Assembly (NCBI GenBank): GCA_002914805.1
Contig: JXTB01000113.1
Coordinates: forward strand, 60,742-124,741
Source: Parasponia andersonii
Lineage: Eukaryota > Streptophyta > Magnoliopsida > Rosales > Cannabaceae
DNA: 64,000 nucleotides
Reading direction: 5' to 3'
Shown: positions 12,801 through 25,560 of the stretch, in pieces
How the letters are laid out: each line of letters starts with the position of its first letter
Numbering within the stretch: the stretch's first letter is position 1
Translations under genes and position numbers: made by a program
Notes under the pieces: generated by a model
The model's input: only the letters and a program-made list of their open reading frames with translations
Told to the model about the DNA's origin: nothing
The model's database searches: none

Positions 12801-14273
12801 TTTGCTGGTACTGTATATGCTTCGAAGTAAAACAATCAAATACCAAACCCACCATAAGCACTGCAACATAAGCTTTGGAACTCAAATCAGGAAGAGACTC
12901 GTACATAACCACCGCATACTTTTATAAATCAAATATGGAGAGCACCCAATACAAACAAGAAGCTACAGTCTACTTGGGTATGTAGTTTATTGAAAAAACG
13001 GGACTCAGAGAAGGTTCTCTAATGAGTACAGAATGTGGTTAATATAGGGGGCGGAAATTTCTTCGACTTCACCTAATTGGGTACTAATTTTCTCCTCAAA
13101 CATAGCTTCTTACGAGCTGAAACAGGGAAACGTAATGCAAATTCAAGTAATTGACTGGCCAAATATCTTAGCTAGAGATACAAAAACGAATAAACGATTT
13201 GGAATTTTTGTTAATGGAAGTGAAATTAAGATGATGTGATACCGCTTAAACTATTTGCGTCTATGAGAATTTTAGTAGTCCTCAAATATTGAGAAATTAG
13301 TTTTAAACCAACTCAAAATTCAAGCTCGACGTCCCCCCACTACTTTCAATTTTATCTGAGAAGAGATTCATATTCTGTTATAGATATAAAATTTAACGTA
13401 TTTTAAGAAAATAAAATAAAATAAAACCCATGAGCAAACCAAGAACTGGCAATTAACGAAATATATATAAATATATTAAGAAAACCCAGAGTTTCCAAAA
13501 ACTGTTTGGTTTCCAAGAAAATAGAGGAAAACAAGGAAAAAGTCCGCTGACAAAAAGCGTCCTGTATGCTCATTACGAGTCGTGTCCTAAAAAGGACTGA
13601 AGTCATCAAGTCATGCACAGGCTCCATTGATGACCAAAGATTGGGTTTCCCCAAAACCAAATAAAATCCAAAAGTTCAAAACCCAAGGCTTCCTTCTCTC
13701 TGACTCATGAGACATTCTTTACTGTTAAGCATTAAACATTTAGACTCCTCTAACCACATTTTCCCAGAAACCAAACAGAATACAGAAAATAATCGAACCG
13801 AATCGAATCAAACCAAAATCAAATCTAAACCACCGATTACGGAACGCACCTGCAAAGGCGAGAACCGCGACGAGGAAGATCACGGACCAGGAGTGAACGG
13901 GATCCTTATCCTCCGGCAAGTACTCATTGAAGAACCTCAATCTCCGGCGAACCTTCTCGCAGGCTCCTCCGATCCTCCTCCGAAGATACGACTCCTTCCC
14001 AAACTTCCTAACCAAGAATGAGTCGCGGTTCGCCAAGCTCTGCTTCACGATATCCCTACACCCTTTCCAGAACTCCACACTCATCTCCGCCACGCCTTTA
14101 AGGAACTCCGTCGCGTGGTCCCTCATGGTCTCGGACCGCACTGCTGCATTGGCTTCGCCGGAGCTCATTCCGGCCGAAACGCCGACGTACGGTTCACCGG
14201 CGTCACCTGCGAGATCGGCGTCGGTCCATGGCTTGGGCGGAACGACGTTGGGTTCGGTATCGGATTCCGACAT
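9854..14273 (-). CDS. membrane-anchored alpha/beta hydrolase
   Basis: Exons on the minus strand: 13850-14273, 12406-12612, 12069-12308, 11031-11248, 10469-10723 and 9854-10123. All junctions are GT-AG and in frame, total 537 aa. Residues 1-127 are a hydrophilic plant-type extension, and 129-146 (VIFLVAVLAFAVLNF) form a membrane anchor. The hydrolase domain covers about 160-520. The nucleophile elbow GYSTGS puts the catalytic Ser at 272, GMDDRVVPP gives Asp452 and YEGHFTY gives His480, so the triad is complete. LTYDLPGFGESDPHP (228-242) is the usual strand and loop before the elbow. A helical cap (about 300-440) includes WTRRKKFMYFLARRFP. The last 30 residues are acidic and Pro-rich. The fold predicts ester or thioester hydrolysis, but the substrate is not readable. 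Intron 1 is over 1.2 kb. The first intron joins an N-terminal anchor exon to the catalytic exons. Confidence 0.9.
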
Positions 14274-14299
14274 ACAGAACTATATGTATATATATAGAG

Positions 14300-16344
14300 G
14301 AGAATGTGTGAGTGAGTGAGTGTCAGGGTCTGTTTGGTTGGCGAGAAAATGAGGAAGGGAAAGTGGAAAGTGTAAGAAAATAAAGAAAAAAGAAAAGAAA
14401 AGAAAAGAAAAAGGTTGACAAGGAAAGGTATTGGGAAAAGGTGGGTGCGAGAAGAAAAAAGAAACAGTGGATGGATGATGCCGTTCTGGTTGGGTTTGGA
14501 CTTTGCAATTTGGCGTTTTGGACGGGAACGTGAGCTCACCGTTCCTAACTTTCAATACGCCCTTTATTATATTTTTTAATATTATCATACCATATTTTTT
14601 TTAACACACAAATAAATAAATAGATATATACATAATGTAACAACTGATGTGTTCAGTTTTTATTTCACTTTTTTTTTTTTTTTAATTTTGCAAAAACTCA
14701 TTTTCATTCGATTGATCATTCCCATGGTCACAAAATTAATAGGGTGAGATTTTTCACCTTATAAGATTTATTGTCTAGCTTGAAGGCATATTACCAAATA
14801 GTACAATAAAATAATAAGACAAAGGGGAAAAAAAATTGAATTCGTCATAGATGATAAGATCTAATACAATCTACAAATTGGATGTCCTAAGTTAAAAATA
14901 AAACTATAAACTATTACAATGAAACGAAAAATTTATTCAACTATATAAGTTAAGAAATAGTTAAGATAATTCTCCCCATATTAAGGATAAGGGGAGTGAC
15001 AAATCCAATTGTGAAATTGGTTAAAAAAAATTGTTAATGTTTATTGTACAAATAAAGCAAAATGAAAATGGTTTATGAGAAGGGGCGGATGACGGTTTAG
15101 TGACAAGAGAATTTTGAGAGAACAATTATATATATATATATATCATATTGCATATTTTTGTCTTAAAAGTATGCGTGAACCAAATGACTAGATAAAATTG
15201 ATTACCCGTCACATAAGAAGTTGAAGAATTAAGATGGTTACCTCATCTTGCGTAACTCGTGTGTATATTTTGGGTGTGTCATGAGTTAAATTTAGATAAT
15301 AATTGAATGTAATTTAATAGAGCAAAATTGATTGAATGCAATTTTTCTTAAGAGGGTCCTAGAAGAAGGTACAAAACAGATACATCACTAATTAACAACG
15401 AACATTTCCGAATTGTCTGCATTTTTTTTTTTTTGAATAAGCATAGTATTTGACTTTGATACTTATAATTTAACACATGTTTGATGATTTTGAGTTTGGT
15501 GAAAAGATGAATGGACTATATGGTAATCGTGGACTGATTGAGAGTAGTGAGGTAGACAGAGTAAAGCGAAGGGAAGATTTATTCATACTTTATCATTTCA
15601 TTCCAAACTGCAAAATTAACTTTTGTCATGATCGTTTAGAAAATAATTACTTGAAAATTTGATAAGAGGCTATAAAATTAAGAAGATAATAATAATAGTA
15701 ACAACAATAGTAAGAGAGAATGGGGCCTTTTTTTTTAAAAAAATAATAATAACAACAACAACCACAACAATAATAATAATAATAATAAAATGAAGATCGA
15801 GGATTGTTGTTCCGACAGTTGGCGAGAGGGAGCAATAACGGCCTCCACCAGTCCACCTTCGGCTTCTTTGCTGGGATGCCTCGGCCTTTTTTATGAGCGT
15901 GCGCTGACGCCGCCACCTCATCAATTGTTTAGATTTTTTTTAAAAAATAATTATTATTTTTATAAGCAGATAATATATATTTTTTATTTTTGTTTTGAGC
16001 CATTTACTTTTTGCTGCTAGCCCTCTGCCAGATTTCAACCATTCCCTCACACATCTATCTACACGCCTCACAACTAGACCTTTTGAGCTAGTCAAAATTG
16101 GCTTTTTATTTGGGGTTTTAAAACTTACCACTGATTCTCTATCTTATATTGAAATTGCATTGATTCTCTATCTTATATTGACTACTGGAGTGAAAATATT
16201 TATTTCAATTAAATGAATAATATAATTAAATAGTGATAATTTAATTGATTTTTCAATTTGACACGAGGATATTCCTCGTAAATTTTCTCATCTAGAAGGT
16301 GTCTTATAATTTTGACATAAATTATGAAGGGATAATCTCAAAAG
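14300..16344. other. intergenic, upstream of hydrolase gene
   Basis: AT-rich sequence with no credible gene. It contains the presumed promoter of the hydrolase gene, a TA run at 15128-15142 and a trinucleotide block of ATA/ACA repeats at 15684-15789. The short island at 15795-15930 is GC-richer (CCGACAGTTGGCGAGAGG) but has no sustained frame. Confidence 0.55.
15740..15789. repeat. compound (AAT)n/(AAC)n microsatellite
   Basis: Alternating runs of AATAAT, AACAAC and AATAATAAT over about 50 bases. Confidence 0.85.
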
Positions 16345-16491
16345 AGTAATGCTACAAGGCAGGCACGAGTATTTATAATTAATAAACTAGGTCTCAAAAA
16401 AGTTATACTTGATATGTAATTATATAATCACGTGGTAATAAATTGTCACTTTATTTAATGTCATTCACCGTATGATACTTCATAGCATTAT
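16345..16491. mobile_element. possible small MITE
   Basis: The ends read GTAATGCTACAAGG on the left and TAGCATTA on the right, an inverted match of about 8-11 bases enclosing about 130 bases of AT-rich non-coding DNA. The TAATGCTA end is a common kind of plant MITE terminus. No clear target duplication is visible, so the call is tentative. Confidence 0.3.
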
Positions 16492-16587
16492 TTATCCAAA
16501 AACATTTATTCTATTATGATTAAATACCACGTCTAACCCAATGTTTTTGTAAAACCCAAAAGTATCAAATCTATTTTTCAAAATAAG

Positions 16588-16623
<36 letters not shown>

Positions 16624-17445
16624 TAACACTTTTTTGGTCAAACTTGAAATATAAAATGTCTAAAATACATTGCATATGTTTTAAAAATTTATTACCAAAC
16701 GCTCCCCATTATTTAATTATTTTTTATTTAAAAAATAAAAAGAATAACACATTATTTTTCCAAATATAGATAATAATTTAGATTATTATTTTTAAAATAA
16801 ATCAATTAAGGTTGTTTCAATATCAATATTCTAAAAGTATTAACGTCATTTAGAAAATAATTTAATCAAAAATTTGAGCAAAAAATGTTTTTTTTTTTTT
16901 TGCTATTTTAGAAAATAAATGGAATATTTTTATGTTTAGTAAGAATAAAGGGTTAAACCTGGTATTTAGCAAAAACAAAGGAGTGTTTTTGGATTATCCC
17001 AATAAAAAATGTCGGCATAACATCTTTTTTTTTTTTCCACATTATTAAGACCATTTTTTACTAATCAATAATGAGGATGAAAACAAAAATAAAGAAAGTG
17101 TTTCACTTTAGCATGCAGTTGTGATACAAATTTTAGTAAATTCCTTACATATTTAAGAAAGCGAGAATATTACACAAAAGATCTCCAATTTTAATCCAAA
17201 CTGGGGAATTTATCCCTTTCGTTTTCATAGATGACAAAAAGGGATAATTATCTAATTCTATCATGTAAAGTTTGATTTTTGTCAACTTATACTTCCAATT
17301 TGTTGATTATCAATATTGGTCGTCAGACATTAAAATTGGAATAAACTTATGACCTAATTTGGTGAAACTCAGACCTCTAATTGGACTAAATAAAATAACA
17401 AAATTCCTATTATCATAAATATTTAATTGTGATTGTATAAGGGTA

Positions 17446-17485
<40 letters not shown>

Positions 17486-18722
17486 TTAGAAATCTCACAT
17501 ATTATCTATTATTTTTAATATCACATAATGTGATATATAATTTATCTTAATTCAATTGTTAAATTAAAATTTAATGCTAATAGAATTAATATCATTCACC
17601 AATTAAACGTTGATCGGATAGTATTAAAACAATGAGATAATTAGTGAGATCTGAAGCATTATCATTTATATATATATATATATCAATCAGAGATCTTATT
17701 GACACTTTATCAGTCCTATTTTTATGATTTTTACAATTAATCACTATTTTATTTGTTTGGTAACAAGTGTAAATATCCCTCAAGGTAGCTCAATAAGCCA
17801 TTAATCCAACTAGAGGATAATCAAACGAGGGCATAAATTTGTTTCAATTTTTAAATTTAAAAGATAATATTGATAATATACAAAACAAAGAAAATAATTA
17901 AACAATCGGTCAAACTACAAAGTATAATTAAGTAATTATTCATAATAGAAATACCTCCTTGGATTAAAAAATTATACAATTCAAATCTTCAATCCATTAC
18001 GGTCAAAACTATCTAAGAATCATTTTTTTCCTTGAAAAAAATGACCAAATACCTTTATCCAAACATCATTAATTACCTCAAACATGGAGAAAGTGTAAGA
18101 CTTTTAAAAAAAAAAAAAAATAGTACACTATACGGTGTCTAATACTACATAATTTGTCAATATATTATTAAGTGATTATAAGTACACTTGGGCCCATATA
18201 TAATAAAGTTCATTACTTATAATGTCTACGAACATACTTATCTCTTTTTTTTTTTCTTTTCACCCATCACTTGGGGTTATAATTGTTGATTATAAACTTA
18301 GGGTAAGGAGAATTTTATTTTATTTGTTTTTTTGCATGTTAAGTTGACCATATCAGATATAATGACGAAAATTTTATGAATTTACTAATTCAAGAATATT
18401 ATATATATACACTTTTTTTTTTTCTGAAAAAAGAAGAAGAGTATAACCAACTTTTATTGAAAAGGACACTCTCTTTTACAATTTTTATTTTCGTTTTCAA
18501 CAGATAGCTATGCAAAAAAGAATAGTTTACAATTTACAAGATATCATATGTCAAATGAAGATTGAAGAGAGATAATCATTAAATCAAGACGCATACTTTC
18601 TGTAGTTTCCTATTACCAAATGTAAGTCAGATTATTTGAGTAATGAATAAGAGAATAATTGTTTGGGATTGGCTATATAAAATGTTATCTCCAGGAAGTT
18701 TGTTTATATATATATATATATA
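16492..18722. other. intergenic AT-rich region with TA microsatellites
   Basis: No gene is visible. TA runs occur at 16590-16622, 17451-17482, 17671-17683 and 18705-18722. Long A- and T-runs are frequent. Confidence 0.6.
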
Positions 18723-18965
18723 GGGCACCAATCCAGTAGTTTTTTTTTTTTTTACCTATGCATAGGTATCAATTTGGCCAATGAAAACTTAGTATGCACA
18801 TTTTTTTATTATAAAAAGTAGGAGAGAGAAAGAATATTAATGATGCACGTCTTTTTATTCACTTCATTATAGTCATTGGATCACCATTAGATGGTGATCC
18901 AACAGCTAAAAAAAAAAATACCTATCTATAGGTAAAGAAAAAAAATACCTATTAGATTGGCAACC
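18723..18965. mobile_element. MITE copy 1 with palindromic subterminal boxes
   Basis: Starts GGGCACCAATCCAG and ends AGATTGGCAACC, so the ends are inverted copies (CCAATC / GATTGG). Just inside each end lies a palindrome: TACCTATGCATAGGTA at 18753-18768 (perfect) and TACCTATCTATAGGTA at 18919-18934. The element sits in a TA run on both sides, consistent with insertion at TA. A second copy follows immediately. It carries no coding sequence, so it depends on a transposase from elsewhere. The superfamily is not certain. Confidence 0.7.
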
Positions 18966-18979
18966 ATATATATATATAT

Positions 18980-19183
18980 GGGCATCAATTTACCTATGCA
19001 TAGGTATTAATTTGGCCAATAAAAATTTAGCTTGCATATTTTTTCATTGTAAAAAATAAGAAAGAGAAAGAATATTAATAATGCACATCTTTTCATGCAC
19101 TTCATTATAGTCATTAGAGATCTAATAGCTAAAAAAAAAATAACTACCCATAGATAAAGAAAAAAATACCTATAATATTGGCA
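18980..19183. mobile_element. MITE copy 2, adjacent to copy 1
   Basis: Same family as the preceding element: GGGCATCAATTTACCTATGC at the left, the perfect palindrome TACCTATGCATAGGTA, a shared interior (TTGGCCAATAAAAA, AAAGAATATTAAT, CACTTCATTATAGTCATTAG) and an end at ATTGGCAA. It is about 40 bases shorter and differs at many positions, so the two copies are not a recent duplication. TA runs flank it. Confidence 0.7.
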
Positions 19184-20948
19184 ATATATATATATATAAT
19201 GATATTAGAGACTGGGCAATTGAATCCTAAACTTAAACTCTAATAATAGAGACAGATGTGTTATCAATTACGTTAAGTCCGTGATCACTCCATAAATTTA
19301 TTTTAAGAGCTTGTTTATTTATTCGTAATGAAAAACATTATTAAAAAAAAAAAGAGGTTGGAGAGTACGAATCAAAGAATGAGTCACCCATTTTCAATGA
19401 GATTTCCTTAGGGATGTTCGCAGTTAATTTGGCCATTTTGAAAGGCAAAACCATTAACCAAACCATAAATGAGTTATGGTGTAAGAGGGGGAAAATTTCT
19501 CCTACTATAGAAGCATTTTTTTGGCCATCAGATTAAAATTGTGAGGCCTTGATCAATTTGCTTTTCCTAGAAATATCCCCACACAATAACGAACAAGAAG
19601 AGAAAAGAGAAAAAACAAAATATAAAAAAAAACGAAACAAAAGAAAAATGTAGATAAACATTGATTCCATAAAATTAAAAAAAAAATCGATTCGTGAACA
19701 TGGGTTATCGAAGTAAACCCCTATTCTTTTATTTTGAAAACAAAATTAACCATGATTTTGATGCTTTTGTTTTTTCCCTACATTCAAAAAGGGAACCCTT
19801 ACCACTGATAACGCAAAAATTAAGTTTTATTGAAAAAATTATTTTTTTTTTAAGAAAATGAAATTCCAAAACCTTTCATATCTGTACTACTATCCGATCA
19901 TAGATAAAAAAAACGTCATTTTTGTTAGCAACTTCTAGAACAATCATCAACACTATAATCATCATATTTTCCGCTATTGATATTGTAAACTTTAAAATGA
20001 GTGTTTCCTCAAAAAGAGAGAATTATTGATCTGTTTGCTTTGACTTTTGTTTCTTCCTTCAAATTAATCTATGATATGAATTTTTTTTCTTTTTTTCTTT
20101 TAAGTTTTTTCATTTTAGTTTTAGTTTTTTTTTTTTTCACTCTTAGAAAGGTAACATCAAAAGGAGTAAAGTTTATCATAAATATTCTAATATTTAATTC
20201 TTATTTAATAAAATTTGTTTGAATCTACTCCTACAAGTACGAGAGATTTTGTCACTTTTATACTAGAATTTTTCTATAATCTTATTCGGTCAGAATAAAA
20301 CTAAACGAAATACATTTAGGTGATTTGGTCAATTTTGATGGCTATGCTATGAAATTTTTTACTATTAATCATTATTGCTATAAAAAGTATATAAATACAA
20401 TTTAAAGTCACAATTCACTAACTATTTCATATAAATTCTAACATAGCCAAAAATTTTGCTTCACAATCCAAATTTAAGTATGTAACTAAGACAATCTTCA
20501 AAAATTTAAATCAATAAAAAAAAACAAGCCAATTGTCTTATAAACCAAAAAAAAATTAAAATAAATAATTGGGTTTTATAAGTCACAAGGCTGTGTAACA
20601 TACAGGGAAAAAAAATATGTGCTAAATCTTGTCAATTTTATTTGGTTAGTTTCATGATTTCATACCTAAAACCATTAACTAAGCAACTAACAAAATATGC
20701 TTTTAAAACCGACTAAACCAACTAATCATCTAGAAAAACTAAGCGGTTTGATTTAGTTTGAATTGGTCGCTTTCCGTTTAACGATTTTTTGAATATCGAA
20801 ACTTTGTCTATTAAATGTATAAATAAACACATGGAAGACATACAAGCTCTCTTATTTCTATGTTACTCTTTACAGTCTATTACGAAATAATATATATGGC
20901 CTCAGAGAAAATAGTTTGTCTATATTAATTCCTAATGGTAACTTTATA

Positions 20949-20979
<31 letters not shown>

Positions 20980-22780
20980 CATAAAGGGTAACGAGTAATT
21001 TAAAATTTGGTACAAAATAAATGTGTTAAAATCTATACCACATTATTTGGTATTAATTTATTGTGTAAAAAAAAAATGAGTGTCCCTACTATTTTCCCAC
21101 TCCAAAGTACGTTAGAAATTAGCTCATTAATCTCTAAAATATGGAGAAATCGGGTGTCAAAGTTGTGGGGCCCGATGTGTCCCGCCACATGACCTCTCCC
21201 AAATTAAAACATATGATCCAAATCTTTGATAACGAAATATTACCAAATATTAACACCGACAACTTCATTATGAGATTATTATTATTATTATTATTATTAT
21301 TAAGTACTGACATAGGATAGCCACGAAATTATATTATGAGGTTATTTAATTTTTCATTGAAAATGAAATAGATTAGCCACATCATTCGGTTTTGTTGACC
21401 TATGTCAGCTGTCATTACTATATTTTTTTTTTTGGGTTCCCGAGGGAACATTTCTAATTCTACTTTTTAGCTCCTTAAAAAAATAAATATACTTAGCCAC
21501 ATATAAAATTATGTAACTGTATCATAAAATAGATTCCAACCCTTAAAGAAAAAAATATTGAAAAAAAGACTCAAAAAAACACAATCAGAAATTTAATCCA
21601 ACACTTGTAAAGTCTCCACGTGGCAACATACAAAAACGTAATTTTTTCTTTGAAAAGAAAAATTAAAGATTTAACATTCCGAAGTAAGGAAAAGTATATA
21701 TTGAATTAACCAAGTGCAGCCTGTCAAGTAACTCTTTAATGCATAAGAAGTTAAAATACAGCTTTGCATATTTTCATTCAAACCTTTGGTTACAGCCAAG
21801 AGAGGAGGAAAGATATCATTATCACAAACTTACTACTTGCTGACTCAGATACAACTTGGATTTGTAGTCTGGATATATCTTTCCATTTGTAAATGTTGGA
21901 TATGGAAATATTTAGTATTATATATATTTGTGTATATTTATTATTGGTATGATATAATTGTGATGGAATTGATGTCAAGTGATTATTGGCAGAGACTGAA
22001 CGGAGTTAGATTGCTGGAAGCTTTGCTAGCCTTGTCCAACGCATAATTCAATGTATTATAGTATATCTAAATTCATAGATACATATACACATATATAGTG
22101 AACCTAGAGGAACAAGCAACTAAATTAGCTTTTGAGTTGAATACCGCTGCTATCTGGACCACATTAGAATATAATGGAGTAGTACCTGATTTTAAATCCT
22201 TCTTTCTAATGGAATTGAATTCCAAACTTACCCTTCCCTTAAAAATAAAAAATAAAAACCCCGAAACCTACCCAATTAACAATTTTCCGGATGTATTTGT
22301 GTGTTTATGCTGTTCTTTTCTTTTCTTTTTTTTTTTTTTAAAAAAAAAAAGAAAAAAATGTGAGTTTGTTACCTTTTATGGCTTCAAAGAGAGGCAGAGA
22401 CAAAGATGTATAAACATACAAGTTATTAACACGATTGCTTGTGCGTTACGTACATGCCATTACATGACATTGTATTGTTAGACGAAAAATATAGGTACAA
22501 ACAATACAAGTATGATTTAGCATTTGCCGAAAGTAAGCATATTTTTTACTATTTTCTGTAATTACTTTTCACTTAATAGTTCAATCTTGGCGAGATTAGT
22601 AATTGAAGAGGCTCTATTACCACCTATCTCTTTGCTCTTCCTACACTTTTCTAAAATTATGAATTAATTAGAAAATAAAATTTTTCACAATTTATTATAT
22701 TCTTTGTTATACCTAAATTAGTCGTTATACTGCGTTTATTGCATACATTATTAAGCCTAATTTATAATTATGTATAATAT
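19184..22780. other. intergenic AT-rich region
   Basis: No supported gene. A TA run lies at 20953-20980 and an (ATT)n run at 21272-21301. Frames at about 21786-22240 are open for 86 to 127 codons but show no domain and no supporting splice structure. I treat the stretch as non-coding. Confidence 0.55.
21272..21301. repeat. (ATT)n microsatellite
   Basis: About ten ATT trinucleotides. Confidence 0.9.
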
Positions 22781-22782
22781 AT

Positions 22783-23030
22783 TACAATATTAAATAATAT
22801 ATTTATTTGTATATTTATTTTGATAAGACGAATATAGCACAATTATTTATTCAATGAACTAAATTTGATATAAGGTATCATAATATTAAATTAAATATAC
22901 AATATTAAAGAATGTATTTGCTTTTATATTTATTTTGATGAACTTTGATGAACGTATTATAATTATTTATTCGATGAACTAAATTTAATAAATATATTAT
23001 TAATATTAAATTAAATACAATATTATATAA
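22783..23030. repeat. diverged tandem duplication, unit about 115 bp
   Basis: ACAATATTAAATAATATATT, TATTTATTTTGAT, AATTATTTATTCAATGAACT and ATAATATTAAATTAAAT occur in the same order in 22783-22896 and 22898-23016, and a third partial copy begins near 23017. The copies differ by point changes and small indels. Confidence 0.7.
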
Positions 23031-23033
23031 TAT

Positions 23034-23036
<3 letters not shown>

Positions 23037-23074
<38 letters not shown>
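23037..23074. repeat. (TA)n microsatellite
   Basis: TA run of about 38 bases next to the tandem duplication, followed by GATATA repeats. Confidence 0.9.
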
Positions 23075-23077
<3 letters not shown>

Positions 23078-25159
23078 CAACCAATATATATAGATATAGA
23101 TATAGAGTAGCTATTCAATTTTATTTTGTCTTTCTTTTTTCCATCCACACTTTCCACACCCTCCTTTCTCTCTTCTATTCCTGTTAAATGCCCCTTAATA
23201 TATCTTTTTCCTCTTGGACTCAAAAAAACCCCATGAGTTTGTTTCTTTCTCCCTTGCAATTGAGAAACTCCCAAGTATTGATGCATTTTTTTTTCTTCTC
23301 CTTCTATCTTCTTTAGCATTGGTTGGGCCAAGCCCAGCAGAATTGCAAAGTAATCGGTAACTGAGTTCAAATATATATGTATATTGATAATAAAGTACAA
23401 TTTTTTTTCTTATACCGATAAATTAATTCAAAACCCAACAACACTAGTGGTCTAGATTTATTGTTCCATCAAGGATAAATGAATTTGTAGCACCACTAGG
23501 ATTAGCTTTGACCCACAACAGCAACCTGTAAAAGATAACCTCTACCAAGCAATTAAAAAAAAAAAAAATAGCAGAGGAAAAGAAATCAATAACGAGAAAT
23601 GGAGAACTCTTGGTTTAGGTATGAAAAGTTCAAAAGAACGGGAAAAGATGAGAGAAGATGATGGGTGGTAGAAGAAAAGGACAGAGGGGGAGAGAGTGGG
23701 GTGGAAAGAGAAAAGGTTAGGAGAGAGTGGGGTGGAAAGAGAAAAGATTAAGTTAAGTGTTAATTTTGGTATAATTAATAGTAATTAAATTTTAGAGTTT
23801 TAAAAATTAGTGTAAAAAGAGTGGCCAGAAGGATAATTATAGAGTAACTCATAAATAATATGTTAAGCCCAATTTTGAAAGAGGAAAAAAAGAGAAAAAT
23901 ATGATGTCTCTAGATATAGCACAACCAAAATAAAAAATTACCTAAATAACCAATTAAGAAGGAGAAAGAACAACCAAGATTCACAAAACAAACTTAAGAA
24001 AAAATAAATTAATTGAAAAGAAAAGAAAAGAAAAGAAAGAAGAATCCTCGTGAAGATCCCCAGATTCAGCACGTGATCCTAAAAGCACACAGCATAAAGA
24101 GTATGGTGTGGTCTCAATGATTTCAAAGTTGTCCAAAATACTCCATAATAATATGGCCACACACCACAGGTTAGAAAAATCACACCAAAGTACTTATCCA
24201 ACTCGCATAATTACAATAATATCACTTCGATTATATCAACTTCATGTCCTTTTTAACTTACTTGAGTCTCACATGGGTACGACAACCACATCAACCAAAA
24301 CAAAAGCAACACTTGTAATCAAACAACAAGCAATTGAAAATTAAAAGAAGAAGACTTTCGAAGGCAAAAAATGAGAAGTGGTGTAGGAGGTTGTCTTTAA
24401 TAATTTGTCTCCAAAAGGTGGAGGACCAGCTTAATTGCTTGCTTGTTTTTGCCTATACTTGTTGTTTAAAGGCAGGATTGTGGAGTCTTTCAAAAGTTAT
24501 GATGTCTATTTTGGAAAATTTCCCTTTTTCCTTCTCCCCCCTCTCTCCTTTTTTGCTTAAATTATTGTGAAAAGTAGTGGGACAAATAAAGAAAACTTGA
24601 CAAAGAGGACAAATTTTTAACTCCTTGTTCAATAAGGAGAGAGAAAAAATGATGGATAGAATATAAAGGATATTAAACTAGGAAGAATATGAATGATAGA
24701 AAGGATAGTATAGCTATTGTCCTTATTTGAAATGGTAAGAGTGAAATAAAATGAGTGGTTTAATTATGTACCATTTACCCACACTTTTTTAGATTTTTTT
24801 TTTGAAAGAATACAAATAAGAAATTCACTGATAATAAAGTACTATTAGTTCTTACTTTCAAGATGTTCGCTAATGTTTTACTAGCAAAGCTGCAACAATT
24901 TGGGATGAGAATTAATCCAGATTAAGTCCACAGTACAAGAAACAAAGGAAAGATATAACCGAAATCCGGATTGTTAAATTGAACTGACAACATCACAAAA
25001 AGCCTCTCATTCTCAGATTAACAAATTTCAAGTTTAGAAAACCCAAAATTTTGTACTTGTGATTTTAGTGGTTTATCTTTCAACAAAATCTGGATTGGAA
25101 ACGCAGTGTTTTGTGTGACTAAAAGGCTGAATCCATCGTGTAACATTAAATCCAAATAT
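23075..25159. other. intergenic region
   Basis: No gene supported. It includes a 31-bp tandem duplication at 23689-23750, an (AAAAG)n tract near 24016-24038 and scattered A-runs. Confidence 0.55.
23689..23750. repeat. 31-bp tandem duplication
   Basis: GGAGAGAGTGGGGTGGAAAG plus AGAAAAG(G/A)TTA is repeated at 23689-23719 and 23720-23750 with one difference. The unit is purine-only on this strand apart from T. Confidence 0.85.
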
Positions 25160-25560
25160 CCAAGCCCACATATTCAACGACAATAACCCAAGAAAAGACA
25201 ACAGCATAAAAGAGCGACAGTGAACCAAAAAAGGACAGCACCTTTAATGAGCGACAGCGAATTCATAAACGACAATAACGTTCAAATGAAAACATCCATG
25301 AAGAATAACATTAAAACTCAGACGATAATAGTTTAGTAAAAACATCATTTATACGACAATGACGTTCAAAATCACAAGAGCTATGGCAAACGACAATAAC
25401 ATGAAAAACGACGTCTCCCACAAATGACAGCAAATATATAAATTCCAACAAAAACAGAAAATGTATTTTATCCTCAAAAAATAAAAATAGATAACATTCA
25501 AACGAAAACACAACACTAAACTCAAACGATAATAGTTAGGCTGCAAAACATCATTCATAC
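25160..25560. repeat. degenerate AACGACAATAAC word domain
   Basis: ACGACAATAAC, GCGACAGTGA, ACGACAATGACG and related words recur about every 20-45 bases, often with ATTCAAA between them. It resembles the reverse complement of the domain at 7770-8050. No coding content. Confidence 0.5.

Noticed and set aside
13740-13849. Reading of exon 1 of the hydrolase past 13850
   Set aside because: The frame runs into intron 1. The GTGCG donor at 13849 and the homology of exon 2 show that the gene splices here.
14281-14298. TATATATATA just upstream of the hydrolase ATG as a TATA box
   Set aside because: It lies 8-25 bases before the start codon, too close to leave a leader, so it is more likely just leader sequence.
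21786-22481. Open frames of 86 and 127 codons
   Set aside because: No domain, biased composition, no splice support and no change in base composition from the flanks.
23023-23400. Minus-strand open frame of 125 codons
   Set aside because: Its end is the TA microsatellite (Tyr-Ile repeats) and the rest shows no family resemblance.
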